Origin: Neisseria meningitidis
GTDB taxonomy: Bacteria; Pseudomonadota; Gammaproteobacteria; Burkholderiales; Neisseriaceae
DNA length: 64,000 bases
Assembly (NCBI GenBank): GCA_923184405.1
Contig: OV299793.1
Coordinates: forward strand, 2,125,410-2,189,409
Reading direction: 5' to 3'
In this document: in pieces, positions 47,241 to 59,957 of the stretch
Numbering within the stretch: the first letter of the stretch is position 1
How the letters are laid out: each line of letters starts with the position of its first letter
The notes under the pieces: model-generated
What the model was told of the DNA's origin: nothing
Database searches by the model: none
What the model saw: only the letters and a program-made list of their open reading frames with translations
Made by a program: the position numbers and the translations under genes

Positions 47241-47250
47241 TGTCTATTGT

Positions 47251-48240
47251 TTATTCAAAACGAGCGCTGCGTTCCATCAGCCTTTCGACGACCTGTTGCA
47301 GGGTCATTTCTTTGCGGATGAGTTGCAGCAGGGTTTGGATAATCAGCATGTCGATTTGGTACTTACAGGCAGTATTGAAGACTTCTTCTATCGTGCTGAC
47401 CCTTTCGGAAACGTGTCCGATTTCGACCAGCACCTGATGCAGTTCCTTGCCTTCTGCCAAACCCAAGCCGACGCGGCGATTGCGTGAGAGTGCGCCGGTG
47501 CAGGTCAAGATGAGGTCGCCGATGCCTGCCAGCCCCATCATGGTTTTGGGCTGTGCGCCCATTGCGGAGGCAAGGCGGGTGATTTCAGCTAATCCGCGCG
47601 TAACCAGTGCGGCACGGGCGTTAAGCCCGTACTCTAGACCGTCGGACAATCCGGTGGCAATCGCCATAACATTTTTTACCGCGCCGCCGACTGCCACGCC
47701 GATAACATCGGTAATGCCGTAAAGCCACATGACGGTCGTGTTGAGCTGCGGTACGAGTTCTTCAATCCACTCTTGGTTTTCAGAGGCGAGGACGACGGCG
47801 CAGAGCAGTTGTTTGGCGAGTTCCTGTGCAAAACTCGGACCGGAAAGCACGCCGAGTTTGTTATTGTCGGGCAATACTTCTTTCAATACTTGAAAGGTCA
47901 GCAGCCCTGTATCCTGCTCGAATCCTTTGCAGGCGGCGAGGACGGGGAGGTGTCCCGCGCCGTACTGTTTGAGCAGCTCTGCGCTGCTTCTCAATCCGGC
48001 AACGGAGGTTACGATAAGGACAAGTCCGCTGTCTTTGAGCGCGTCTGCCAAATCCGCACACACTTCCAAGGTTTCGGGAAAGGAAAAGCCGGGCAGTCCG
48101 CGTTTGTTTTCACGCGCTTCCTGCATTTGGCGGACTTGGTCTGCGTTGCGCGTCCACAGGGATACGCGGTTGCCGTGTTGGGAAAAGTGCAGGGCGAGCG
48201 CCGTACCCCACGAACCTGCGCCGATAACGGTAATTTTCAT
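47251..48240 (-). CDS. gpsA: Glycerol-3-phosphate dehydrogenase [NAD(P)+]
   Basis: Intact 329 codons. Rossmann MKITVIGAGSWGTALALHF, then GLVLIVTSVAGLRS, CKGFEQDTG, LSGPSFAQE and the catalytic Lys region GGAVKNVMAIATGLSDGL, NARAALVTRGLAEI. Makes sn-glycerol-3-phosphate for phospholipids. Confidence 0.94.
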   Translation of the reverse strand: MKITVIGAGSWGTALALHFSQHGNRVSLWTRNADQVRQMQEARENKRGLPGFSFPETLEVCADLADALKDSGLVLIVTSVAGLRSSAELLKQYGAGHLPVLAACKGFEQDTGLLTFQVLKEVLPDNNKLGVLSGPSFAQELAKQLLCAVVLASENQEWIEELVPQLNTTVMWLYGITDVIGVAVGGAVKNVMAIATGLSDGLEYGLNARAALVTRGLAEITRLASAMGAQPKTMMGLAGIGDLILTCTGALSRNRRVGLGLAEGKELHQVLVEIGHVSERVSTIEEVFNTACKYQIDMLIIQTLLQLIRKEMTLQQVVERLMERSARFE

Positions 48241-48310
48241 TGGTCGTCTTTCAACATATCACTGCCGTTCACTTTAAAACAATCGGTGTTTCTCTGCAAG
48301 TGCGGTCAGG

Positions 48311-48345
48311 GAAATGCCGTCTGAAAGGCGTTCAGACGGCATTTT
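48311..48345. terminator. Inverted uptake-sequence terminator
   Basis: AATGCCGTCTGAAAG and CGTTCAGACGGCATTTT hairpin between ppc and gpsA. Confidence 0.65.
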
Positions 48346-48362
48346 GCCCCGATGCGGCACTA

Positions 48363-51135
<2,773 letters not shown>

Positions 51136-51228
51136 TTAACCGCCCGTGTCCCGAAATGCCGTCTGAAGTTGAACGCCGCCCGACAGCAGCGTTACAATCG
51201 CCCACAACTGTTTTTTCCGAACATCATC

Positions 51229-51999
51229 ATGACCACGACCGAACACGACAACGACGATGCATTCCTGCTGCGGTACAGCCGCCACATCCTCTTGGACGAA
51301 ATTGGCATCGAAGGGCAGCAGAAACTTTCCGCCGCGCATATTTTGGTCGTCGGCTGCGGCGGTTTGGGTGCCGCCGCCCTGCCCTATCTCGCCGCTTCCG
51401 GCATCGGCACGCTGACCATAGCCGATTCCGACACGGTCGAGCTGCACAACCTGCAACGCCAAGTCGCATTTGACGAGGGCGATGTCGGCAAACGCAAAGC
51501 CGAAGCCTTGGCAGACCGCCTGAAACGCATCAACCATAACGTCGATGTCCGCACCGTCAACGAAAAACTCGACGGCTGCCGCCTGATCGGTTTGGTTCAA
51601 ACCGCCGACATCGTTATAGACTGCTGCGACAACTACGCCACGCGCCAAGCCGTCAACCGTGTCTGCGTACAAGCGAAAACACCGCTGGTTTCAGGAGCAG
51701 CGGTGCGCTTTGAAGGACAACTTGCCGTGTACCGTCCCGACTTGCCCGACTCGCCGTGTTACGCCTGCCTGTTTGACGGCGGATCGGCTTCAGACGGCAT
51801 CTGTTCCCTCTTCGGCGTATTCTCGCCGCTGGTCAGCATCATCGGCTGCACGCAGGCGGCGGAGGCTCTGAAAATCCTGCTGGACGCGGGCGAACCGTCG
51901 CACGGCAGGCTGGCGGTTTACCATGCCTTGGAAGGGGGCTGGCAATATTTCGACCTGCCGCGCAACCCCGAATGCCCGGTTTGCGGCACGGAACGGTAA
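51229..51999 (+). CDS. MoeB/ThiF/HesA-family sulfur-carrier adenylyltransferase
   Basis: Intact 256 codons. RYSRHILLDEIGIEGQQKL, nucleotide-binding VVGCGGLGAAALPYLAASGIG, and DSDTVELHNLQRQ, then DCCDNYATRQAVN and two CxxC zinc pairs (PCYACLF and CPVCGTE). It would activate the C-terminal GG of MoaD or ThiS. With thiS in this window and no separate thiF seen, it may serve thiamine as well as molybdopterin. Confidence 0.9.
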   Translation: MTTTEHDNDDAFLLRYSRHILLDEIGIEGQQKLSAAHILVVGCGGLGAAALPYLAASGIGTLTIADSDTVELHNLQRQVAFDEGDVGKRKAEALADRLKRINHNVDVRTVNEKLDGCRLIGLVQTADIVIDCCDNYATRQAVNRVCVQAKTPLVSGAAVRFEGQLAVYRPDLPDSPCYACLFDGGSASDGICSLFGVFSPLVSIIGCTQAAEALKILLDAGEPSHGRLAVYHALEGGWQYFDLPRNPECPVCGTER

Positions 52000-52110
52000 A
52001 ACCCTGCCGCCGTTTCAGACGGCATACAGACGGATGCGGAGGAACGGTTTTAAAAATGGAAAAATTTACATTTGTGTGCAAAAAAAAAAACTTACCTTAT
52101 AAGTGCAGTT

Positions 52111-52208
52111 GTCTTAGCAATGTCTGTTTCGCAGACTCATTGAGTAAGACGTTTTCCCCGTAATGTGTTTGGCCGTCAGTCCCCGTTGGGTTCGGACGGC
52201 TTTTTTTT
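52111..52208 (+). ncRNA. Candidate structured small RNA ending in a terminator
   Basis: A long imperfect hairpin (GTCTTA at 52111-52116 with TAAGAC at 52145-52150, enclosing CAATG/CATTG and TCTG/CAGA) is followed by a linker with TTTTCCCCGTAATG and a rho-independent terminator (GCCGTC 52162-52167, GACGGC 52195-52200, eight Ts). No coding frame spans it. Could instead be the terminated 3' end of the moeB transcript. Confidence 0.5.
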
Positions 52209-52323
52209 AGCTGTGTATGAATACCCAGTTGGTTTTATCTGTTTACAGGGGAAAACCGCTTATTTCCGTTCGGGCGGAAAACGGTTCCATCGGATAAAGG
52301 CATTTTGTCCGACTGATTAAAGT

Positions 52324-52478
52324 TATAGTGGATTAACAAAAACCAGTACAGCGTTGCCTCGCCATAGCTCAAAGAGAACGATTCTCTAAGGTACTGAAGC
52401 ACCAAGTGAATCGGTTCCGTACTATTTGTACTGTCTGCGGCTTCGTCGCCTTGTCCTGACTTTTGTTAATCCACTATA
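52324..52478. repeat. Correia element, full length
   Basis: 155 bp with TATAGTGGATTAAC and GTTAATCCACTATA ends, between moeB and slyX. Confidence 0.88.
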
Positions 52479-52547
52479 TATCTTAGGTTTGCATCGGCGG
52501 AATATTCAAACACAGCCTTTTCAAGGAAATCCGGATACGGCGGCGCA

Positions 52548-52770
52548 TCAATAATGCGGCGGAATCTCGTCGCGCAGGGAATACGGCTCTTGCGCGTCGG
52601 GATTCCTGTCCTGCATTTACGATACAGCAGCCTCAACTGAGCCTGCTGCAAATCCAGCGTCTGCCGCAATTCCGCCACCATCGCGTTCAGGAAAGCGTTA
52701 CATCCTCCTGAAGCGCGGATTGGATTTCCAGCTCTGTGATGCGGTCTTCCAACTCTTGAACCGCGTCCAT
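52548..52770 (-). CDS. slyX: SlyX-family protein (two frameshifts)
   Basis: About 75 residues, short coiled coil: MDAVQELEDRITELEIQSALQEDV, then a shift near 52695, LNAMVAELRQTLDLQQAQLRLLY, another lost A near 52622, and NPDAQEPYSLRDEIPPHY, the SlyX C-terminus. The function of SlyX is unknown. It starts right at the stop of the antiporter gene. Confidence 0.82.
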
Positions 52771-54160
52771 TTACAGCACCATCGCGGCAATCCAGTAGGC
52801 AATCAGCAGCGGGATATTGTAGTGGATGAAGGTCGGGATAACGGAATCGCGGATGTGGTCGTGTTGTCCGTCGGCGTTCAGCCCCATCGTCAGGCCCAAC
52901 GTGGAATCGGACGCAGGCGAACCGGCATCGCCCAACGCCCCCGCCGTGCCGACGATGACGACGGTGGCAAGCGGCGAAAAACCCAAACCGACACACAAAG
53001 GCACATAAATCGCGGCAATAATCGGCAAAGTGGTAAAGGACAAACCGATGCCCATCGTTACCAAAGCCACACCACCAGCATCGCCAATGCCGCCATACCG
53101 CTGCTGTTGCCGAATATCGCCATACTGCTCACCACCAGCGGCTGAATATGCCCGGTCGCATTCATCACGGCGGCAAAACCCTGCGCGGCAATCATAGGGA
53201 AGCCAACCATCGCCATCATCTTGATACCTTCGCCGAACACGTCGTTTGCCTTGTCGCGGCTGATGACGCCCAACATCATAAACACAGCGAAACCGAGCAT
53301 CGCGCCCCAACACCAGCAGTCTTCATACATCAACTGGATGCCAAAGGCATACGGCAATGGCGGCGGCGGCGGCCAGGCTGCGGTAAGGCGGACGGCTGCG
53401 GACGGTTTGCCGCATCGGCGTTACCCGCCGTATCGGCATTGTTGCTTTGGTACAGGCGCGGTTTGCGGTAATGGACAAACGCCAGCAGGAGTCCGGCCAG
53501 CATTCCCAACGCGGGAATCGCCATTGCCGCCATTACGTTGATGTTTTTCACATCAAGCTGCGGCGCGGCGGAATGGATGTTGCCCAACAGGATTTCGTTC
53601 TAAAAAATCGCGCCGAAGCCGTAAGGCAGGAACATATAGGTCGTAACCAGCCCGAAAGTAATGACGCACGCAATCAGGCGGCGGTCGATTTTCAGGCGGT
53701 TGAACACCAAAAGCAGAGGCGGAACAATCAGCGGGATAAAGGCAATGTGGATGGGGATGATGTTCTGACTCATCATGCCCATCACAAGGATGATGGAAAG
53801 CAGCAGCCATTTGACCGCGCCCTCGCCCGAACGCACGCTGTCGGGCACACCGCCGCCAGTTCAGCTTGCGGACGACCGCGTAAACAAGCTGCTGCGGCAG
53901 GCCGGAATGGGTAATCGCCATTGCAAACGCGCCGAGCATCGCATAGAAAGCGCAATCTTCGCACCGCCTTCCAAACCTTTGTTGAACACGGGGATAATCC
54001 CCGCCTGGCTGACCTGTCCCGCAGCATCGGCAATGTTTTGCAGCGGCATACCCGCCACCGCGCCGCCGACAAACGCGCCGACCGTCAGGCTCAATACCAC
54101 GTGCACGCGCGACAGCGACAGCACCAGCATAACGATTACGGCAACTACGACTGCATTCAT
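52771..54160 (-). pseudogene. NhaC-type Na+/H+ antiporter family protein
   Basis: About 460 codons, many membrane segments. N-terminus MNAVVVAVIVMLVLSLSRVHVVLSLTVGAFVGG, then KGLEGGAKIALS with a lost C near 53946, [26 protein letters not shown] at 53600-53602 in place of Leu, NINVMAAMAIPALGMLAGLLLAFV, a shift near 53335, [25 protein letters not shown], and [24 protein letters not shown] with [16 protein letters not shown] at the end. One stop and at least three frameshifts. Confidence 0.78.
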
Positions 54161-54245
54161 TGTTTATCGCTCCAAGCCTATAAATGTTTACATATCGAAA
54201 CACATCATAACCCAATAACGGAAAACCCGCCAATTTTGCAAACAA

Positions 54246-55066
54246 TTATTTCAAATGCTTCATATACTTCCCCAGCGTAACCCTGTACAAACCCGCCAAG
54301 TCCGGAAGGAGTTCCACTCCTGAAAAACCATTCTCCGCCAACACGCCGCGCACCGCCGCGCCCTGATCGAAACAGTGTTCCAGCAAGAAAAAACCGCCTT
54401 CGCCAAACGGTCAGGCGCGCATTGCGCCAAGGTGCGGATGCAGCTTAGGCCGTCTGAAAAGTCGGTCAGCGCGATTGCGGCTCAAACAGCAAATCGCCTT
54501 GCGACAAATGTTTATCACCGTTTTCGATATAGGGCGGGTTGGACGTGATAATGTCCCATTTCCCTTCAGACGGCATATCGGTGTCGAACCACGAACCGTG
54601 TGCCAATTCGACCCGCGCGCCTAAATCCGCCGCATTTTTCCGCGCCGTTTCAAGGGAAGGCGGGCTGATGTCGGACGCGCGCACAAACGCATCTGGGCGT
54701 TCGAGCGCGACAGTTACGGCAACCGCGCCGCTGCCCGTCCCCAAATCCCACAAGCGCCCGTTTTCCGACAGGCGCGCCAATACGGCTTCGACCAAATGTT
54801 CGGTTTCGGGGCGCGGAATCAGCACAATCGGGTTGACGGCGAAACGCCGTCCGTAAAACTCGCGCACAGCCCAACAGATAGGCAATAAACTCGCCGTTCA
54901 GACGGCGTTGCGCCAACCTGTCCGCCCGCTGTCGGACTTCGTCCGGCATTTCTTCACCGCCCCGCGTCAACAACTGCACGCGCGTATATTCCGAAGCATA
55001 TTGCAGCAGCATTCTTGCTTCATTTTTGGGCAGTTTTGACAAGCCCAACCATTCGTCAAACGTCAT
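54246..55066 (-). CDS. prmC: Release-factor glutamine methyltransferase PrmC/HemK (frameshifts)
   Basis: Methylates the Gln of the GGQ motif of release factors. Start MTFDEWLGLSKLPKNEARMLLQYAS at 55066. SAM motif WDLGTGSGAVAVTVALERPDA and catalytic NPPY in SNPPYIENGD. An extra T near 54872 and a lost A near 54477 separate the N-terminal domain, the core and the end (IRTLAQ..., LLEHCFDQGAAVRGVLAENGFSGV, to the TAA at 54246). No stop separates it from the upstream membrane-protein frame. Confidence 0.85.
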
Positions 55067-55516
55067 TTTTATCCCGTCTGCCGCTGATGCGGCTTTTCTT
55101 TCCTTATTCTTTCCGGCAAACGTACCGATGGTGGCAACCGCAAATGCGGCATACCACAAATAAAATCCTGCACCGTAGCGCACAATATCCGATGTATTCC
55201 CTGCTTCATCGACGTATACGGCTTTCACACTGAAAGCCACCAACGCCAAGCCCCAAAGTGCCGCATGGACAGGCACGACCTTCTTCCACAACGCCAGCAA
55301 AACAATGGCCGCCAACCAAACATAATTCGCATAGACCGCACAATACCTGATATCCAAAGAAGCAAATATCGACCCCAAAATCAAAACAGTCAAACCCTCC
55401 ATGCTTCCATGATTGCCCAAATAAAATGCAACATTGGATAAAGACGCTATCCACAGGGCAGCCGACACCAGCAACATCACTATGGGAAAACTTGATTTCC
55501 GATTCTGTTCCAGCAT
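55067..55516 (-). CDS. Uncharacterised membrane protein running in frame into prmC
   Basis: About 150 codons, five hydrophobic segments (FPIVMLLVSAALWIASLSNVA, GLTVLILGSIFA, YVWLAAIVLLALW, AALWGLALVAFSV, FYLWYAAFAVATIGTF). I do not recognise the family. There is no stop before the prmC ATG, so as read the two would form one polypeptide of about 210 codons before the prmC frameshift. A lost stop or base is more likely than a real fusion. Confidence 0.6.
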
Positions 55517-55726
55517 GGTTTTATCCTAATGTAGACCCCTGCAATAACCTACATGACTAACATCTGAAGCACAGATCGCACTACCACGACGGTCAAACCG
55601 TGATCCGAGGTGCCCGACTTCACGCCAACACTCGGACAGCCCCAGGCAACTGACCCTTCTCTGCCGCACTACCATGCGTAAAACTTCGTTCTCTGACTAT
55701 CTCTGCAAGGTGTCTCCGAATGTAAA

Positions 55727-55760
55727 AGGCCGCCTGAAAACCTTTCAGACGGCATCTTGC
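55727..55760 (-). terminator. tldD terminator formed by inverted uptake sequences
   Basis: GCCGCCTGAAAACC (one-base variant) and CTTTCAGACGGCAT hairpin just after the tldD stop. Confidence 0.55.
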
Positions 55761-55771
55761 CGGATTCCGCG

Positions 55772-57215
55772 TCAGATTGCGCTGCCGCCGACGGTCAGTC
55801 CGGCATCGATCCGCAAAGTCGACTGCCCCACGCCAACGGGGACGCTCTGCCCTTCTTTGCCGCACACGCCGACACCGCTGTCGAACGCGGTATCGATGCC
55901 TATCATCGAAACGTGTTTCAGCACTTCGGGACCGTTGCCGATAATGGTCGCGCCTTTGACGGGGTATTGCAGCCTGCCGCCTTCCACCCACCATGCTTCG
56001 GACGCGCTGAACACAAATTTGCCGCTGGTAATGTCCACCTGTCCGCCGCCGAAGTTGACGGCGTAAATGCAATTGTCGATGGACGCGATGATTTCTTCCG
56101 GCTCAAAGCTGCTATTTTCCATAAAGGTATTGGTCATGAGCGGCATCGGGACGGAGGCGTAGCATTCACGGCGGCCGTTGCCGGTGGATTGCAGTACCGG
56201 TCAGGCGGGCGTTGGTTTCGTCCTGCATATAGCCGGCTAAAATGCCGTCTTCAATCAATACGGTGCGCACAGGTTTCGTTGCATTCGTCGTCGATATTGG
56301 GCGAACCGCTTCGGCCGGCAATATCGCCCTGATCGACGACGGTAACGCCTTTGGCGGCGACGCGCTCGCCTATTCTGCCGGAAAAGACGCTAGTGCCCTT
56401 GCGGTTGAAATCGCCTTCCAAACCGTGTCCGACCGCTTCGTGCAGCAAGACGCCCGGCCAGCCGTTGCCCAAAACGACGGTCATTTCGGCGGCGGGCGCG
56501 GGCCGGGATTCGAGGTTGGTGAGTGCATGCGTGACGGCGGGAACGACAAACTGCCGCACAAAGTTTTCATCGAAATAAGACAAATCATACCGTACGCCGC
56601 CGCCCGCGATGCCCTGTTCGCGGCGTTCGCCCTGTTTGCCGATGACGGTAACGATCAGGCGCACCATCGGGCGGATGACGGCGGCGTGTTTGCCGACCAG
56701 ACGGGCGAGGTAAACGATATCGTATTCGCAGGTCAAATAGGCCATCACTTGCACGATGCGCAGATCGGCGGCTTTGGCGATAGCTTCCACTTGTTCAACA
56801 GCGCGACTTTGGCGGCGGAATCGAGGCAAGCAATGGGGTCGGACGCGGAACAAATAGGCTTGCCGCGCGTTTCAGACGGCAATATGGCGGACACCTTGCC
56901 GCCTGCCGCCCCAATCGCGCGGACGGCACGAGCGGAACGGTTTATCGAATCGATGCACAGGCTGTCGGCGTAGGCAAAGGCGGTTTTGTCGCCCGAAACG
57001 GCGCGCACGCCCACGCCCAGATTGATTTGCAAGCTGCCCGATTGGACGATGCCCTCTTCCAAATGCTAGCTTTCATAAGCGGTGCGCTGGCAGTAGATGT
57101 CGGCGTAATCGACGTGGTGCGCGCCGATGATGCACAGGCTTTTGGAGAGCAGTTCGGGGGAAAGGCGGTTGGCTTCGAGCAGCCGCGCCTGTACGGCGGA
57201 ATAGGTCGGATGCAT
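55772..57215 (-). CDS. tldD: Metalloprotease TldD (one stop, frameshifts)
   Basis: TldD/TldE peptidase subunit, about 480 residues. Start [23 protein letters not shown] at 57215. TAG at 57066-57068 replaces the Trp of ESWHLEEG. A lost G near 56801 shifts out of [18 protein letters not shown]. The zinc motif [12 protein letters not shown] and [18 protein letters not shown] are intact. A small insertion near 56270 shifts [15 protein letters not shown]. The C-terminal [32 protein letters not shown] to GLTVGGS is clean. Confidence 0.87.
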
Positions 57216-57262
57216 AGTGTCGGCGCATAAAAATCAGGGGCTTGATTATACGGCATTTGTTA

Positions 57263-57367
57263 TATAGTGGATTAACAAAAAACAGTACGGTGTTGCCTCG
57301 CCTTGCCGTACTATTTGTACTATCTGCGGCTTCGTCGACTTGTCCTGATTTTTGTTAATCCACTATA
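57263..57367. repeat. Correia element, short form
   Basis: 105 bp with TATAGTGGATTAAC and GTTAATCCACTATA ends, between the divergent tldD and the thi cluster. Confidence 0.87.
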
Positions 57368-57440
57368 GAAATGCGCCGTGCCGCCTGAAATGTAAGATTT
57401 TGCCAACGCCACCTGCTTTTGTGTACACTTAAAGCTCCTT

Positions 57441-57525
57441 GTCACAGTGCCGCCGCCGGGCGGCTAAGATTGCAGAAAGCAGAATCCGTAGAACCTGTCG
57501 GGGTAATGCCTGCGTAGGAAACAAA
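57441..57525 (+). promoter_or_regulatory. TPP riboswitch ahead of cytX and the thi genes, with altered core
   Basis: GCCGCCGCCGGGCGGC stem, GATTGCAGAA..., CCGTAGAACCTGTCGGGGTAATGCCTGCGTAGGAA match the conserved P4/P5 side. The invariant CUGAGA that grips the pyrimidine of TPP reads CTAAGA here (57464-57469), a G-to-A change. It ends about 80 bp before the cytX ATG. Confidence 0.85.
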
Positions 57526-57603
57526 CCGTCAAATGCCTTATCAGGCTTCCGTTCCCTTTTCCGCACTTCCCCGCCCAAGCTTCTTCTTTTTTAAGGACGT
57601 CAT

Positions 57604-58800
57604 ATGTCGGACAATGCCTCCTCTCCTTCATCTTCCGCCGCCATCAGGCTGATTTGGTTCGGCGCGGCGGTCTCGATTGCCGAAATCAGCACGGGTACGC
57701 TGCTTGCGCCTTTGGGCTGGCAACGCGGTCTGGCGGCTCTACTTTTAGGTCATGCCGTCGGCGGCGCGCTGTTTTTGCGGCGGCGTATATCAGCGCACTG
57801 ACCGGACGCAGCTCGATGGAAAGCGTGCGCCTGTCGTTCGGCAAACGCAGTTCCAGTGCTGTTTTCCATGGCGAATATGCTGCAACTGGCAAACTGGACG
57901 ACGGTGATGATTGACGCAGGCGCAACGGTCAGCTCCGCTCTGGGCAAAGTGTTGTGGGACGGCGAATCTTTTGTCAGGCAGGCATTGGCAAACGGCGCGC
58001 TGACTGTGCTGTGGCTGCTTTTCAGCGCACGCAAAACAGGCGGGCTGAAAACCGTTTCGATGCTGCTAATGCTATTAGCGGTTCAGTGATTGAGTGCCGA
58101 AGTCTTTTCAACAGCAGAGCAGCACCGCCGCACAGGTTTCAGACGGCATTAGTTTCCGGAAAGGCAGTCAAGCTGTACTCACGTGAAACCTATATAGTTA
58201 ATAACGCTAAAACGACGACTAAAAGAGCAAAACGCGCTGTAAGTTTACTGTAACACAGACAGCAACGCTTGAAATACAAGCTGAATGGCTGCTGAAAGTA
58301 TGAATTAAGCTTGAACATACGGCATAGTTCAACGAAGAAACCGACGTGGCAAAAATCCTGCTCCACGCAGGTTTGAGTGCGTCAGGCATTTTGGCGATCG
58401 TCCTGTCCACCGTTACCACAACTTTTCTTGATGCCTATTCCGAAGGCGAGAGTGCGAATAATATTTCCGCAACTTTTAAAGAAACACCCATCGCCATAGC
58501 CGTCACCATGATAGGCACGAAGCTTGCCGTCCTCCAGCCCGTTACCGAACAAGAAAACTTCCTACAGCTTGTCAGCTCTGTATTTGCACCAATGGCAGCG
58601 GTTTCGAATGCCGACTTTTTCTGAATTGAAAAGGCGTGAGGAAATTGCAGGCTTTGACTTTCCCAGACTGGTACTGATAGCTTGAGAAATTCATTATCTA
58701 CCGCTTGCTGCACTCATCCGGCTCGGAAAGCAGCATCGGTCTGACCGCTCCCCGTAATGTCTGCCGTTGCCATTGCCACTGTATCGGTACGCCTGGCCTT
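57604..58800 (+). pseudogene. cytX: CytX-like hydroxymethylpyrimidine/thiamine-precursor permease
   Basis: NCS1-family permease, normally about 400 residues. MSDNASSPSSSAAIRLIWFGAAVSIAEISTGTLLAPLGWQRGL is intact, then a shift near 57780 (the AAAYI stretch), NMLQLANWTTVMIDAGATVSSALGKVLWDG, and TGA at about 58087. From about 58140 to 58320 the DNA can be aligned to the family only with many substitutions towards A and T. Then AKILLHAGLSASGILAIVLSTVTTTFLDAYSEG and VFAPMAAVSNADFF return. Many stops: a dead gene directly under a TPP riboswitch. Confidence 0.8.
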
Positions 58801-58832
58801 TAAAAAACCCAATCTTCACAAAGGAACCCGTC

Positions 58833-59937
58833 ATGACCCGTATCGCCATCCTCGGCGGCGGCCTCTCCGGAAGGCTGACCGCACTGCAGCTTGCAGAACA
58901 AGGTTATCAGATTGCACTTTTCGATAAAGGCTGCCGCCAGGGCGAACACGCCGCCGCCTATGTTGCCGCCGCCATGCTCGCGCCTGCGGCGGAAGCGGTC
59001 GAAGCCACGCCCGAAGTGGTCAGGCTGGGCAGGCAGAGCATCCCGCTTTGGCGCGGCATCCGATGCCGTCTGAACACGCACACGATGATGCAGGAAAACG
59101 GCAGCCTGATTGTGTGGCACGGACAGGACAAGCAATTATCCAGCGAGTTCGTCCGCTATCTCAAACGCGGCGGCGTAGCGGATGACGAAATCGTCCGTTG
59201 GCGCGCCGACGACATCGCCGAACGCGAACCGCAACTCGGCGGACGGTTTTCAGACGGCATCTACCTGCCGACCAGAAATGCCAGCTCGACGGGCGGCAAA
59301 TATTATCTGCACTAGCCAACGTTCTGAACGAACAATGAACGTCCCTTGCCATTGGGAACACAAATGTGCCCCGAAGACCTGCAAGCCCAATACGACTGGC
59401 TGATCGACTGCCATAGCTACGGCGCAAAAACCGCGTGGCATGCTTCTGCCGAACAATGGCAACACCCTGCGCGGCATACGCGAACGAAGTGGCGCGGGTT
59501 TACACACCGAAATCGCACTCAACCGCCCCGTGCAGTCTGCTCCACCCGCGTTATCCGACTCTACATCGCCCCGAAAAAACCACGTCTTCGTCGTCAACGT
59601 GACCCAAATCGAAAGCGAAAGCAAAGCCCCTGCCAGCGTGCGTTCAGGGCTGGAACTCTTGTCCGCACTCTATGCCGTCCATCCTGCCTTCGGCGAAGCC
59701 GACATCCTCGAAATCGCCACCAGCCTGTGACCCACGCTCAGCCACCACAACCCCGAAATCCGATACAGCCGCAACCGACGCCTCATTGAAATCAACGGCC
59801 TTTTCCGCCACGGCTTCATGATTTCCCCCGCCGTAACCGCCGCCGCCGTCAGATTGGCAGTGGCACTGGTTGACGGAAAAGACGCGCCCGAACGTGATGA
59901 AGAAAGCGGTTTGGCGTATATCCGAAGACAAGATTAA
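58833..59937 (+). pseudogene. thiO: Glycine oxidase ThiO
   Basis: FAD enzyme that makes dehydroglycine for the thiazole ring. MTRIAILGGGLSGRLTALQLAEQGYQIALFDKG carries the dinucleotide fold, and AAYVAAAMLAPAAEAVEATPEVVRLGR follows. After DGIYLPTRNA the frame shifts (near 59275 and 59336); CHWEHKCAPEDLQAQYDWLIDC, NHVFVVNVTQIESES, SGLELLSALYAVHPAFGEADILEIATSL with a TGA, then NPEIRYSRNRRLIEINGLFRHGFMISPAVTAAAVRLA can be traced to TAA at 59935. One stop and at least three frame changes. Confidence 0.83.
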
Positions 59938-59957
59938 AGCCGTCTGAAAGGAACCAC

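Noticed and set aside
52466..52996. A 176-codon frame across slyX and the antiporter end
   Set aside because: It joins pieces of both genes in a wrong frame after single-base losses.
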